Shown: positions 1-8,576 of the stretch, piece after piece | Layout of the letters: the number at the start of each line of letters is the position of its first letter | Numbering within the stretch: position 1 is the stretch's first letter | Source of the DNA: Nocardia miyunensis NBRC 108239 | GTDB taxonomy: Bacteria > Actinomycetota > Actinomycetes > Mycobacteriales > Mycobacteriaceae | DNA length: 64,000 nt | Reading direction: 5' to 3' | Assembly (NCBI RefSeq): GCF_001613065.1 | Contig: NZ_BDBQ01000009.1 | Location: 102,340 to 166,339, forward strand | Translations under genes and position numbers: made by a program | The notes under the pieces: model-generated | Databases searched by the model: none | What the model saw: the letters and a program-made list of their open reading frames with translations, nothing else | Told to the model about the DNA's origin: nothing

Positions 1-947
1 CGGGACAGCGGGAGCGGGCGGTGACCATTCGCCGGTTGCGGGAGATCGGGATGTCGCTCGACGCCGTGGCCACGGTGCTGGCGGGGGATGCCGAGGTCGG
101 CGGTCGGCTGCTCGACGAGCACGTCGCGGGGCTCGAGCGGCGGGCTCGCGAGGCCGCGGCGGCGGTCGGGGCCATCAAGTACGCATTGCGGGCCGAATCC
201 GAGCCGCGCCTGGTCGTGGTCGGCGGAGCCGAATTCGCCGAGGCGATCGAGCAGGTTCGGTCGGCGGCCGCACGGGACACCGAGTTCGCGGCGCTCAGCG
301 GGATTCTCGTCGAGGCCGACGGCGATTCGGTGGTGTTGACCGCGACGGATCGATATCGGCTCAGCACGCGGGCCCTGGTCCCGGTGCATGCGACCGCGCA
401 TCCCTGGTCGATGGTGATCGAGGCCGGTGACCTCGCCGCGGCGACCGCCCGGCTGCGCGAACGGGAACACATCCCGATCTCCCCCGCCGCCGACGCCCTC
501 GTATTGACCACAACCGAAGAAATCCGCTGTCCGGCAATCGAAGAGGCGTATCCGGACTATCGGCGCATGCTCGCCGAACTGCCCTCGGCCCGCACCCGCG
601 TGGTGGTGCACCGCGATCTACTCCTCGAAGCCACCGATGAGGCCGGGACGCGAACCCTGCGCTGCGCGATAGATGCCGACTCGCTGCGAACGTCCACGCG
701 ACCGAGCGGTTCGGAACGGCGAATTCCCGCTTCGGTCAACGGAATACCGATCGCACTGGCCTTCGACCCCGGTACCCTGTCCCCCGCGCTGCGCACGGCC
801 GTCGGCCCGGAGATCATGCTCGACATCGCCGCACCGGACCAGCCGGTCGTCATCCGCTCGGCCGCCGCCGGAGACCTCACCACCCTCGCCATGCCGACCC
901 GTACGTCGACGCCCGGCACCACAACCGCCCGGAAGGACCATCCGTGA
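1..947 (+). CDS. MerR-type regulator fused to a DNA polymerase III beta-clamp-like domain (5' end outside window)
   Basis: The frame is open from base 3 and the start lies left of the window. The first visible residues, reading AVTIRRLREIGMSLDAV, match the second half of a MerR winged-helix domain, so only the HTH start is missing. A helical linker follows. The rest looks like a DnaN sliding-clamp fold: ILVEADGDSVVLTATDRYRLS resembles the clamp signature (LSG.L.E...L.L.ATDRYRL), YPDYRRML resembles FPDYRR, and DQPVVIRS...LAMPTR resembles the clamp C-terminus. Actinobacterial MerR proteins with a clamp-like C-terminal domain are known, with no settled function. The clamp part is probably a dimerisation or sensor module rather than a replication clamp, since the usual clamp has three repeats and here there is room for about two. 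It overlaps the next gene by 4 bp (GTGA), indicating translational coupling. Confidence 0.8.
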   Translation, partial: GQRERAVTIRRLREIGMSLDAVATVLAGDAEVGGRLLDEHVAGLERRAREAAAAVGAIKYALRAESEPRLVVVGGAEFAEAIEQVRSAAARDTEFAALSGILVEADGDSVVLTATDRYRLSTRALVPVHATAHPWSMVIEAGDLAAATARLREREHIPISPAADALVLTTTEEIRCPAIEEAYPDYRRMLAELPSARTRVVVHRDLLLEATDEAGTRTLRCAIDADSLRTSTRPSGSERRIPASVNGIPIALAFDPGTLSPALRTAVGPEIMLDIAAPDQPVVIRSAAAGDLTTLAMPTRTSTPGTTTARKDHP

Positions 948-1450
948 ACAGCACCGCCCAACCTGACGACACCATGACCGCGATCACCGTCGCGGTCGGG
1001 TACGGCCACAACGGCGACCCCGACACGGCTCGCGACACACTTCTGCGCCTCTGGCACACGATGGGCCCACTCGGCGACCCGCTGCACCGCTGCACCCTCG
1101 CGCACTACCTGGCCGACCTGTACGACGACGCCGCGCAGGCCCTGATCTGGGACGTCCGGGCGCTCGACGCGGCCGGTGCGCTCACCGACGAGCGCGCCCG
1201 GCGGCATCATCCGGCCCTGCGCGTGCGCGGCTTCTACCCCTCCCTGCACCTGAACCTGGCCGACAATCTGCGCCGCCTCGGCTCCTTCGAGGCCGCGGAT
1301 CAGCACCTCGACGCCGCACGCGAATATTTCGACGCGCTCGGCGCGGACCCCTACGGGGACGGTATCCGAGCCGCCGCCGACGAGGTCGCCGCCGCGGTCC
1401 GCGCCCGCTCGACCGAACGCCGGGACAGCGCGCCCGACGGGCGGTCGTGA
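944..1450 (+). CDS. Small TPR-like helical protein coupled to the MerR-clamp gene
   Basis: The GTG start overlaps the stop of the MerR-clamp gene by 4 bp, so the two are almost certainly one transcript. The 168 residues are mostly helical: a pattern of paired helices with small and aromatic residues (LHRCTLAHYLADLYDD, LHLNLADNLRRLGSFEAADQHLD) is typical of two or three degenerate tetratricopeptide repeats. There is no signal peptide or membrane segment. TPR proteins mediate protein-protein contacts, so it may partner the upstream regulator. That role is inference from coupling only. Confidence 0.7.
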   Translation: MNSTAQPDDTMTAITVAVGYGHNGDPDTARDTLLRLWHTMGPLGDPLHRCTLAHYLADLYDDAAQALIWDVRALDAAGALTDERARRHHPALRVRGFYPSLHLNLADNLRRLGSFEAADQHLDAAREYFDALGADPYGDGIRAAADEVAAAVRARSTERRDSAPDGRS

Positions 1451-1458
1451 ACTCCGCC

Positions 1459-1489
1459 GAATCACACTCGCTGCCGATCGATGTGATTC
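1459..1489. promoter_or_regulatory. 7-bp inverted repeat GAATCAC/GTGATTC
   Basis: GAATCAC (1459-1465) and GTGATTC (1483-1489) are perfect complements separated by 17 nt. The element lies just after the TPR gene stop and 120 bp before the epoxide hydrolase. It could be a weak terminator of the MerR operon or an operator for the downstream gene; the long loop favours an operator. The rest of 1451-1607 shows nothing else clear. Confidence 0.35.
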
Positions 1490-1607
1490 AAAATCCCTGT
1501 ACACCAACTCTTTACGGACCATAGTTGAATCCGGCGTCAGCTTTGCATACCGTGTCGAGTACCGCGACCGCGGTGCAGGCACTCGGCAGACGAGGTGGGC
1601 GCGAGAA

Positions 1608-2543
1608 GTGGGTACACCGAACCCGGTACAGGACTGGACGGCGCTGGGCAGCAGACAGGTCGCGGTGAACGGGATCGAACTACGGGTCGTCGAACACGGT
1701 GAGGGGCCGCTGGTGGTGTTCTGCCACGGCTTCCCCGAACTCGGATTCTCCTGGCGGCACCAGGTCTTCGCCTTCGCCGAGGCCGGATTCCGCACGCTGA
1801 CCCCGGATATGCGCGGCTACGGCGGCAGCTCGCGGCCGGATCGGATCGAGGACTACGCCATGACCACCCTCTGCGGAGACCTGGTCGGCCTGCTCGACGC
1901 GGTCGGCGCGCGGGACGCGATCTTCGTCGGGCACGACTGGGGCGCCTCGGTCGTGTGGCAGCTGGCGCTGCGGCATCCGGACCGGGTGCGGGCGGTGGCG
2001 GGGCTGAGCGTTCCGGTCGCGCCGCGCCCCAAGGCAGCGCCGATCTCGATCTTCCGCTCGCGACTGGGCGAGAACTTCTACATGTGCTGGTTCCAGGAGC
2101 CCGGCGTCGCGGACGCCGTCCTGGCCGCCGACGTGCGGCGCACCCTGCTGCGGGACGAGGTGGTGACCGTCGAGGACATGTCCGGCGACAGCGCGGACCC
2201 GCGGCCGCCGCGGTGGCTGTCGGAGGACGAACTGCGGTATTACGTCGACACGTTCACCGCAACCGGTTTCACCGGCGGGCTCAACTACTACCGCAACCTC
2301 GACCGCGACTGGGAACTGTCCGCCGATCTGGCCGGGGCGAAGATCACCGCACCCGCCTACTTCATCGCGGGCGCGGACGACGCGGTGCTGCGCTTCACCC
2401 CGCTGGCCAAGATGAACACCGTGCTCACCGACCTGCGCGGCACCCTGCTACTCGACGGCGCGGGCCACTGGATCCAGCAGGAGCGCCCCGACGAGGTCAG
2501 CGCCGCGCTGATCGAATTCGCCCGCGGCGTGCCCGGGAACTGA
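1608..2543 (+). CDS. Epoxide hydrolase-type alpha/beta hydrolase
   Basis: Cytosolic 311-residue protein of the epoxide hydrolase branch of the alpha/beta hydrolases, which open epoxides to diols through an aspartyl ester. Visible family marks are the oxyanion motif HGFPE (residues 40-44), the nucleophile elbow GHDWG with Asp110, a cap region with Tyr residues (LRYYVD, GLNYYRN) that normally activate the epoxide, and the catalytic His287 in GAGHWIQQE. Length is usual for EphA/EphB-like enzymes of mycobacteria. The GTG start has only a weak GAGG about 11 nt upstream. The acyl-CoA dehydrogenase follows 72 bp later in the same direction, so the two may share lipid or xenobiotic catabolism. The substrate is not predictable. 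Confidence 0.85.
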   Translation: MGTPNPVQDWTALGSRQVAVNGIELRVVEHGEGPLVVFCHGFPELGFSWRHQVFAFAEAGFRTLTPDMRGYGGSSRPDRIEDYAMTTLCGDLVGLLDAVGARDAIFVGHDWGASVVWQLALRHPDRVRAVAGLSVPVAPRPKAAPISIFRSRLGENFYMCWFQEPGVADAVLAADVRRTLLRDEVVTVEDMSGDSADPRPPRWLSEDELRYYVDTFTATGFTGGLNYYRNLDRDWELSADLAGAKITAPAYFIAGADDAVLRFTPLAKMNTVLTDLRGTLLLDGAGHWIQQERPDEVSAALIEFARGVPGN

Positions 2544-2615
2544 TCCCGGACGCCGAACTACAGTTGATTTCACTCCGATGCCGCAGTGCTGCGGCACGCA
2601 TCGATGGGAGACCCG

Positions 2616-3845
2616 ATGGACCTGTTCACCGGTTCCGAACGCGCCCAGAAGTACATCGAGGACCTCACGGCTTTCATGACGGATCGCGTCTACCCGGCGG
2701 AGGCGGTCTATCAGGAGCAGATGCGCGCCGCCGGGGCGCCGCACCACCATCCGCAGATCCTCGAGGACCTCAAGACCGAGGCGCGTGAGCGCGGGCTGTG
2801 GAATCTGTTCCACCCGCATCCGCAATGGGGCCCGGGCCTGACCAATCTCGAGTACGCGCCGCTGGCCGAGATCATGGGCCGCAGCCCGGCGCTGGCCCCC
2901 GAGGCGTGCAACTGCGCGGCCCCGGACACCGGGAATATGGAAGTGTTCACGCTGTTCGGCACCGAGGAGCACAAGCAGCGCTGGCTCGAACCGCTGCTGG
3001 CCGGGACCATCCGCTCCGCGTTCGCCATGACCGAACCGGACGTGGCGAGCTCGGATGCGACCAATATCGAGATGAGCATGCGCCGCGACGGCGACGACTA
3101 CCTGCTCAACGGCCGAAAGTGGTTCGCCTCCAACGCTTTGCACGCCAATTGCAAGGTGCTGATCGTGATGGGCAAGACCGATCCCGACGCCCTTCCGCAC
3201 CGGCAGCAGTCGATGATGGTCGTCCCGATCGACGCGCCCGGTGTGCTGGTGGTCCGGAATCTCCCGGTCTTCGGATATTCCGACCGCGAGGGTCACGCGG
3301 AGATCGTCTTCGACAACGTGCGCGTCCCGAGCCGCGATGTACTCGCCGGTGAGGGTGAGGGGTTCGCGATCAGCCAGGCCAGGCTCGGGCCCGGCCGCAT
3401 CCACCACTGCATGCGGGCCATCGGCATGGCCGAGCGCGCCCTGGAACTGATGTGCCGGCGCGCGGAGTCGCGCAGCACCTTCGGCGCGAAGCTCAGCGAA
3501 CGCGCCAACATCCAGGACTGGATCGCCGAGGCCCGCATCGAGATCGAACAGACCCGCCTGCTGACCCTCAAGGCGGCCTGGATGATGGACACCGTCGGCA
3601 ACAAGCAGGCACGGGTGGAGATCGCCGCGATCAAGGTCGCCGCGCCGAATATGGCGCTGAAGATCGTGGACCGGGCGATTCAGCTGCACGGCGCGGGCGG
3701 GGTGACCGAGGACTTCCCCCTCGCCAGCTTCTGGGCGCATCTGCGCACACTGCGTCTGGCCGACGGACCCGACGAGGTGCACAAGCGCAGTATCGCGCGG
3801 GCCGAACTGGGCAAGTACCGGCAGCGGGGCAGCGCCAAGGCCTGA
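2616..3845 (+). CDS. Acyl-CoA dehydrogenase
   Basis: FAD-dependent acyl-CoA dehydrogenase of 409 residues, introducing the alpha-beta double bond of an acyl-CoA. It shows the family order: N-terminal helical domain; central FAD-binding stretch with [15 protein letters not shown] and the beta-domain [10 protein letters not shown]-terminal helices with [10 protein letters not shown] and IQLHGAGG. The catalytic-base region reads [11 protein letters not shown], with Glu in the usual late position. ATG 2616 is preferred over two upstream in-frame ATGs because GGGAG sits 5 nt before it. The chain-length specificity cannot be read. A TetR repressor gene converges on its 3' end and is a plausible regulator of this or neighbouring lipid genes. 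Confidence 0.9.
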   Translation: MDLFTGSERAQKYIEDLTAFMTDRVYPAEAVYQEQMRAAGAPHHHPQILEDLKTEARERGLWNLFHPHPQWGPGLTNLEYAPLAEIMGRSPALAPEACNCAAPDTGNMEVFTLFGTEEHKQRWLEPLLAGTIRSAFAMTEPDVASSDATNIEMSMRRDGDDYLLNGRKWFASNALHANCKVLIVMGKTDPDALPHRQQSMMVVPIDAPGVLVVRNLPVFGYSDREGHAEIVFDNVRVPSRDVLAGEGEGFAISQARLGPGRIHHCMRAIGMAERALELMCRRAESRSTFGAKLSERANIQDWIAEARIEIEQTRLLTLKAAWMMDTVGNKQARVEIAAIKVAAPNMALKIVDRAIQLHGAGGVTEDFPLASFWAHLRTLRLADGPDEVHKRSIARAELGKYRQRGSAKA

Positions 3846-3919
3846 GCGGGCCGCCGGACCACGGCTTCGACCACCGAACACGTTGCGGCCGTGGCGGATT
3901 AGATACACCAGTCGTCGCG

Positions 3920-3940
3920 GCCGTGCTCACCAGCCACGGC
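3920..3940. terminator. Weak hairpin between convergent genes
   Basis: GCCGTG (3920-3925) pairs with CACGGC (3935-3940) around a 9-nt loop in the 99-bp gap between the convergent acyl-CoA dehydrogenase and TetR genes. There is no T-tract. It is placed where a bidirectional terminator would be expected but the stem is short. Confidence 0.3.
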
Positions 3941-3944
3941 GGGC

Positions 3945-4610
3945 TCACTCCGCCTCGATCCGCAGGGCATTGACCCACAGGGTGGTCAGGGTGTCCACCA
4001 GCTTCTCGAACGGGATCCGCTGGTCGAGTACGAAGACCAGGTAGGCCATGCGGCTGACCATCCCCGAGAGCGCGTGCGCGGTGATCATCGGATCCAGATC
4101 GGCCGCGGCCTGCCCGGACTTCTGCAACGCGCGGATCATCCGCGCATTGCGCTGAACGAACGCGCGGCCGCGCTCGATGCGCATCCGCCGGAAGTTCTCG
4201 TCCACCTGGGCGACCTGTTCGAAGACCGCCATCAGGCGCGCGTTTCGCTTGTAGGACAACAGATATTCGCGGTTCGCGGCCTCGATCAGTGCGCACGGAT
4301 CGGTGATACCGCTGCGCTCGCGCACGTGCGGATGCAGCATCTCCTCCTGCACCTGCTCGACCACCGCACCGAAGATCTCGTCCTTACCGTCGAAATAGGT
4401 GTAGAACGAGCCCGCGGCCACCCCCGCGGCGGCGGAGATGTCGGAGATCTTCGCCTCGAGGTAGCCGTCACGTTCGAACACCTCCCGCGCGGCCGCGATC
4501 AGCGTCGCGCGGGTCCGGATCCCCCGCCGCGTGCGGGGCGCGGGCCGACCGGACTCTTCTTGGCCCGCAACGGCTTTCGACACCACACCGATCACCTGCT
4601 CCCGGCTCAC
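3945..4610 (-). CDS. TetR family transcriptional regulator
   Basis: A TetR-type repressor. The N-terminal DNA-binding domain shows RTRATLIAAAREVFERDGY, then AKISDISAAAGVAAGSFYTYF (the HTH, with the typical G-S-F-Y-T-Y-F end of the recognition helix). The helical C-terminal ligand domain carries MARMAYLVFVLDQ-like segments. The frame is open upstream to 4736, but that would overlap the divergent methyltransferase start. GTG 4610 is chosen because a purine-rich GTGAGG lies just upstream, giving 221 residues, the usual TetR size. It is divergent from the methyltransferase at 4721 and convergent with the acyl-CoA dehydrogenase; either could be its target. Confidence 0.85.
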   Translation of the reverse strand: MSREQVIGVVSKAVAGQEESGRPAPRTRRGIRTRATLIAAAREVFERDGYLEAKISDISAAAGVAAGSFYTYFDGKDEIFGAVVEQVQEEMLHPHVRERSGITDPCALIEAANREYLLSYKRNARLMAVFEQVAQVDENFRRMRIERGRAFVQRNARMIRALQKSGQAAADLDPMITAHALSGMVSRMAYLVFVLDQRIPFEKLVDTLTTLWVNALRIEAE

Positions 4611-4707
4611 CCACGCCTCACTTCCCGATCGCCACGCTATCACCGCGACCGCCGAATTCGACGTCGGCTTCGGAAAGCGGAACTCCCGCGACAGCGCGGC
4701 ACGGCGG

Positions 4708-4720
4708 TACCGTATGTGAC
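4708..4720 (+). promoter_or_regulatory. -10 box of a leaderless transcript (TACCGT, 7-nt spacer)
   Basis: TACCGT at 4708-4713 lies 7 nt before ATG 4721, and there is no Shine-Dalgarno sequence. This fits transcription starting at or beside the initiation codon of the methyltransferase gene. Confidence 0.5.
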
Positions 4721-5545
4721 ATGCAGACCGGTGCACCGAGCAGGACCGCGATGGCTGTGGCGCGGGCGCGGGCCGACCACCAGACCGCCGACGAACCGCG
4801 GATCTTCACCGATCCGCTCGCCGAGCGCATCGTGGGGCCCGCGGCGCCCCGGACGTCGGACTTCGACCGCGACCTGGACGATGTGGTCCGGCGTCGTCGC
4901 CTCATGATCGCGGCGCGCAGCCGTTTCGCCGACGACACCGTCGCCGCGGCGATCGTCGCCGGGACCCGTCAGGTCGTCGTCCTGGGGGCGGGCCTGGACA
5001 CCTCGGCCTATCGCAATACCCACTCCGATGTGCGATTCTTCGAGGTCGACCATCCGGACACCCAGGCGTGGAAACGTCACCGCCTGGCCGAATCCGGTGT
5101 GGCCGTCCCGGATACGCTCACCTTCGCGCCGGTCGACTTCGAACGGACGGACCTGGGCGAGGGTCTGTCCGCCGCCGGATTCGACCGGTCCGGAGCGGTG
5201 GTCTTCGTGTGGCTGGGCGTCGTGATGTATCTGACCCGCGCCTCGCTGACGCAGACGTTGCGCTACCTCGGCGGGCAGGACGCACCCGCCGAGGTGGTCC
5301 TGGATTATCTGTATCCGCCGTCGGGCTCGGCCGCACAGCAGGCGCGCGCGGATCGCGTCGCCGCGGTCGGCGAACCGTGGATCGGCCAGTACACCGCCGA
5401 GGAGATCGGGGCGGAATTATCGGCCGCCGGATTCGCGCGGATACAGGACCTGCCGGCCGCCGAGATCGTCGCCCGGTACACGAACCGAACCGCTTCCGGC
5501 ACGAGCGACTCCGGGCCGCACCTGATCCACGCCAGTACGGCATAG
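4721..5545 (+). CDS. TIGR00027-family SAM-dependent methyltransferase
   Basis: 274-residue class I methyltransferase of the leucine carboxyl methyltransferase-like TIGR00027 family, which is strongly expanded in mycobacteria and nocardiae. Marks: an N-terminal stretch RIFTDPLAERIVG, the SAM-binding loop VVVLGAGLDTSAYR (about 88-101), the acidic strand end FFEVDHPDTQAWKR, and VVFVWLGVVMYLT, all characteristic of the family. The methyl acceptor is unknown for most members. Transcription appears leaderless. It is divergent from the TetR gene, with only about 110 bp between starts, so autoregulated co-control is possible. Confidence 0.88.
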   Translation: MQTGAPSRTAMAVARARADHQTADEPRIFTDPLAERIVGPAAPRTSDFDRDLDDVVRRRRLMIAARSRFADDTVAAAIVAGTRQVVVLGAGLDTSAYRNTHSDVRFFEVDHPDTQAWKRHRLAESGVAVPDTLTFAPVDFERTDLGEGLSAAGFDRSGAVVFVWLGVVMYLTRASLTQTLRYLGGQDAPAEVVLDYLYPPSGSAAQQARADRVAAVGEPWIGQYTAEEIGAELSAAGFARIQDLPAAEIVARYTNRTASGTSDSGPHLIHASTA

Positions 5546-5635
5546 CCTGGACACCGGGACTTCGCATCGGGTCCGCCGAAATACGAAATCCCCCGGCACG
5601 ACCGTACGTTCACGGCATCCGCACGGCGGCGACGA

Positions 5636-5702
5636 GTATGCACCACGTGCATGATATGCGCCACGTATACGGGCGGGCGGACATATTCGCGTGTGGTATA
5701 CC
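5636..5702 (+). promoter_or_regulatory. Cluster of inverted and direct repeats upstream of the MarR gene
   Basis: This short AT-richer stretch contains ATGCAC-CAC-GTGCAT (5638-5652, perfect 6-bp arms), a direct repeat ATGCACCACGT (5638-5648) / ATGCGCCACGT (5656-5666), and two 8-bp palindromes sharing the core GTATAC: CGTATACG (5664-5671) and GGTATACC (5695-5702). MarR proteins bind such short palindromes, so this is a good candidate for an autoregulatory operator. No convincing -35/-10 pair was identified. Confidence 0.45.
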
Positions 5703-5739
5703 GACATTCGCATCTCGCACCGAGGCGAAAGGGACCGCA

Positions 5740-6183
5740 TTGGACAAGCTCACGGACCTGCTCGAGTTCGAGACGATGCTGCTCGGTCGCTACAGCCTGA
5801 CCTCCCAGCGCGGCGGGGGCCGCCTGGACCGCAGCGCGTACACGCTGCTTTACCGGCTGCACATGGAGGGCGCGATGTCCATCGGACAGTTGAGCGAGGC
5901 CCTGGGACTGGACGCCTCGACGGTGAACCGGCAGACCGCCGCCATGCGCCGCGCGGGGCTGGTCGATCGGATTCCCGACCCGGACGGCGGTATGGCCCGG
6001 AAATTCCAGGTCAGCGAGCAGGGCGCCGCACAACTCGAGGCCGATCGGGCCGCGGCGGTCGGACATCTGGACGCCATCCTCGCGGACTGGTCCCGCGAGG
6101 ATCTGGGCGCGCTGGTCGGTCTTCTCGAGCGTCTGAACACCGATATCGAGCGGTATCACGGCCGCCCCTGGCCGCGTCCCTGA
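5740..6183 (+). CDS. MarR family transcriptional regulator
   Basis: 147-residue winged-helix regulator. The HTH core reads MSIGQLSEALGLDASTVNRQ followed by AAMRRAGLVDRIPDPDGG and the wing ARKFQVSEQG, the standard MarR order. The start is taken as TTG 5740 because GAAAGGGA stands 6 nt upstream and the length then equals that of typical MarR proteins; the frame stays open far upstream through the methyltransferase gene, which is a shadow. A repeat-rich operator region lies 40-100 bp upstream. The stop is 6 bp from the stop of the convergent MFS gene, so a regulatory link with that transporter is possible by proximity only. Confidence 0.85.
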   Translation: MDKLTDLLEFETMLLGRYSLTSQRGGGRLDRSAYTLLYRLHMEGAMSIGQLSEALGLDASTVNRQTAAMRRAGLVDRIPDPDGGMARKFQVSEQGAAQLEADRAAAVGHLDAILADWSREDLGALVGLLERLNTDIERYHGRPWPRP

Positions 6184-6189
6184 ACAGGT

Positions 6190-7434
6190 TCAGTCCGGCG
6201 TGTCCGCGGTGGTCGCACGGGCCGGAATGTGACGAGCGAACACCGCCCACAGCGCGATCCCGACCACCGTCGCACCCACACCGATCTCGCAGACCCGCGC
6301 CCAGCCGCCGGATTCGTAGGCCGCGCCCGCGGTGACCGATCCGGCGACGCCGCCGAGGAAGTACATCACCATGTAGGCCGTGGTGAGCCGACTGCGTGCG
6401 GCCGGGTCCAGCGCGTAGATCGCGCTCTGATTGGACAGCTGGATGCCCTGGATCCCGAAGTCGAAGACCAGCAGTGCCACGATCAGCGCGATGATCGAAT
6501 GCCCACCCCAGGCCAGCAATGCCCAGCTGGCCAGCAGGACCACCCACACCAGCGTCGTCACCGGACGCAGATACCCGCGATCGGACAACCGCCCCACCAC
6601 CGGCGCACCCAGCGCCCCGGCCACACCGGCGATGCCGAACAGTCCGATGACGACCTCCGAGTAGTGATACGGACTGCCGTGATCGCCGGCGAGCAGGAAG
6701 GCCAGCGCGGTCCACACACCCGAAAAGCACGCCATCGCAAGGAAACCCAGCACCATGCGATGCCGCAGCATCGGGTGCAGGCGGATCAGCGACAGGATCG
6801 ACACGAGCACCTCGCGATAACGCTCCCCGCTCGCGGCCCGGCCAGTGGCGGGCGTGAGCAGATACACGCTCACCGACATCACCAGCTGAATCGCCGCCGC
6901 CACCACCAGCACCGCCCGCCAGCCGCCCAGTTGCGCGATCGCGCCCGACAGCACCCGCGAGGACAGGATCCCCAGCAGCAGTCCGCTCATCACCGTGCCG
7001 ACGACCTGACCGCGACGTCCTGGTTCGGCCAGTGACGAAGACCACGGCACCACGACCTGCGCCGCGGAGGCCGTGATCCCGGTGACGAACACGGCTGCCA
7101 GCAGGATCGGGAAGTTCGGCGCGACCGCCGAGACGACCAGCGCCACCACCGAGGCGATCAGCAGTCCGGGGACCATCCGGCGGCGTTCGAGGAAGTCGCC
7201 CAGCGGGACCAGCAGCGCCAGCCCGCACAGATAGCCGACCTGAGCCCCGCTCACCAGCAGTGCGGCGGTCGCGGTCGAGATGCGCAGATCGCTTCCGACC
7301 TGTTGCAGCAGCGGCTGGAGGTAGTAGAGACAGCCCGCGGACGATCCCGCGGTCACCGCGAAGACGAGCACGAGCAGACGGGTGAGCCGGGCCTGCTGCG
7401 GCGCGGCGACGGTCGAGACACACACTCCATCCAT
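6190..7434 (-). CDS. MFS transporter
   Basis: 414-residue inner-membrane carrier with about 12 hydrophobic segments, for example LVLVFAVTAGSSAGCLYYL, ILLAAVFVTGITASAAQVVV and IIALIVALLVFDFGIQGIQ. The loop motif GDFLERRR between segments 2 and 3 corresponds to MFS motif A. The family (arabinose-efflux/YnfM-like) exports small molecules; the substrate is not readable. It is divergent from a LysR gene 84 bp away, a standard LysR-target arrangement, so LysR is the more likely regulator than the convergent MarR. An in-frame GTG at the sixth codon is an alternative start. Confidence 0.85.
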   Translation of the reverse strand: MDGVCVSTVAAPQQARLTRLLVLVFAVTAGSSAGCLYYLQPLLQQVGSDLRISTATAALLVSGAQVGYLCGLALLVPLGDFLERRRMVPGLLIASVVALVVSAVAPNFPILLAAVFVTGITASAAQVVVPWSSSLAEPGRRGQVVGTVMSGLLLGILSSRVLSGAIAQLGGWRAVLVVAAAIQLVMSVSVYLLTPATGRAASGERYREVLVSILSLIRLHPMLRHRMVLGFLAMACFSGVWTALAFLLAGDHGSPYHYSEVVIGLFGIAGVAGALGAPVVGRLSDRGYLRPVTTLVWVVLLASWALLAWGGHSIIALIVALLVFDFGIQGIQLSNQSAIYALDPAARSRLTTAYMVMYFLGGVAGSVTAGAAYESGGWARVCEIGVGATVVGIALWAVFARHIPARATTADTPD

Positions 7435-7505
7435 GGTCCGGCACTCGGCCGATCAATGGAAGCGATGGATTTCGATACCCACATCACTCTCGGAGATACC
7501 GGAGC

Positions 7506-7517
7506 TAGGCTCACGGA
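7506..7517 (+). promoter_or_regulatory. -10 box of a leaderless transcript (TAGGCT, 6-nt spacer)
   Basis: TAGGCT at 7506-7511 is exactly 6 nt before ATG 7518 of the LysR gene, with no good ribosome binding site. This matches the leaderless pattern seen repeatedly in this window. Confidence 0.55.
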
Positions 7518-8417
7518 ATGGAGTTGCGTCAGATCGAATGCTTCCTGGCCTGCCGGGAGGCCGGATCGTTCACCGCGGCGGCCCGGTCACTGAATCTGGT
7601 GCAGTCCGCGGTATCGACGAGCGTGGCGAAACTCGAACGCGAACTGGGCGAACGACTGTTCGACCGAACCCCGCGCGGACTGGAACTCACCGAAGCCGGG
7701 CGCGCGATCGGCGGACCGGCCGCGGCGATGGTGCGTTCCCGCCGGGAGATCAGCGACGCGATCGCCGCCGCCCGCGGCGAGGTCCGCGGCGAGGTGATGA
7801 TCGGCAATCTGATGAATATCCGTTCCCTGGACCTGGCCGCCGCCCTGGCCGATATGCATCGCCGCTATCCGGCGCTGACCCTGCAGATGCGGCAGAGCGT
7901 CTCAGGGGTGAGCGGCAATATCGCCGGACTGCTCGACGGCAGCCTCGATATCGCGCTGCTGGCCGGGTCGACCGACGAAATCCCCGGTCTGAGGCTGTTT
8001 CCGATCACCGAGGAGACGGTGGTGCTGTGCGTGCGACCGGATCATCCGCTCGCCGGGCGGCCGTTCACGCCCGACGCGCTGACGGGCGTGCGCTTCATCG
8101 ACTATCCGCCGGGCTGGGGTATCCGGAGTATCGCCGATGAACGATTCCCCTTGCGCCGCACCGTCATCGAGGTGGCCGATCAGGAGTTCGCCCTCGAATT
8201 GGCCGCCCAGGACTTCGGGGTCACGCTCGTACCGCGGTCAACCGCCGAGTGCTGGGACGCCCTGATCCACCTCGAACTCGCCGATGGGCCGATCCCCTGG
8301 AAACTGGCCGTGGCGCACGACGCGCAGCGCACACCGTCGCATGCGGCGCGGATGGTTATCGAGACGCTGCGAAATCTCGAGTCGAACGCACCGGCGGGTA
8401 TGCCGCGGCGGATGTGA
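7518..8417 (+). CDS. LysR family transcriptional regulator
   Basis: 299 residues, the usual LysR length. The N-terminal HTH begins MELRQIECFLACREAGSFTA and continues ARSLNLVQSAVSTSVAKLER, the classical LysR signature; the remainder is the periplasmic-binding-like effector domain. It is divergent from the MFS transporter at 7434 and probably activates it in response to a small ligand. The start is fixed by the leaderless-type promoter immediately upstream. Confidence 0.9.
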   Translation: MELRQIECFLACREAGSFTAAARSLNLVQSAVSTSVAKLERELGERLFDRTPRGLELTEAGRAIGGPAAAMVRSRREISDAIAAARGEVRGEVMIGNLMNIRSLDLAAALADMHRRYPALTLQMRQSVSGVSGNIAGLLDGSLDIALLAGSTDEIPGLRLFPITEETVVLCVRPDHPLAGRPFTPDALTGVRFIDYPPGWGIRSIADERFPLRRTVIEVADQEFALELAAQDFGVTLVPRSTAECWDALIHLELADGPIPWKLAVAHDAQRTPSHAARMVIETLRNLESNAPAGMPRRM

Positions 8418-8576
8418 GCCGAGACGCGTGGGTTTGCTTGTGCAGCAGCAGGATTCGTAGCCGGTAGGACGAATTGGCACCGCGCGCGGACGGTTCGGGC
8501 CCGAGCACGCCTGACGGGCACCATGAACGCCGCGCGGGCCGCTGCCCGCCGACAGTGACGAACTCCGGACCCGACC

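Noticed and set aside
8414..8467. Short Cys-containing frame after the LysR gene as another leader peptide
   Set aside because: It lacks a ribosome binding site and the R...DL.R..SA.CR pattern, and is not upstream of any co-directional gene.
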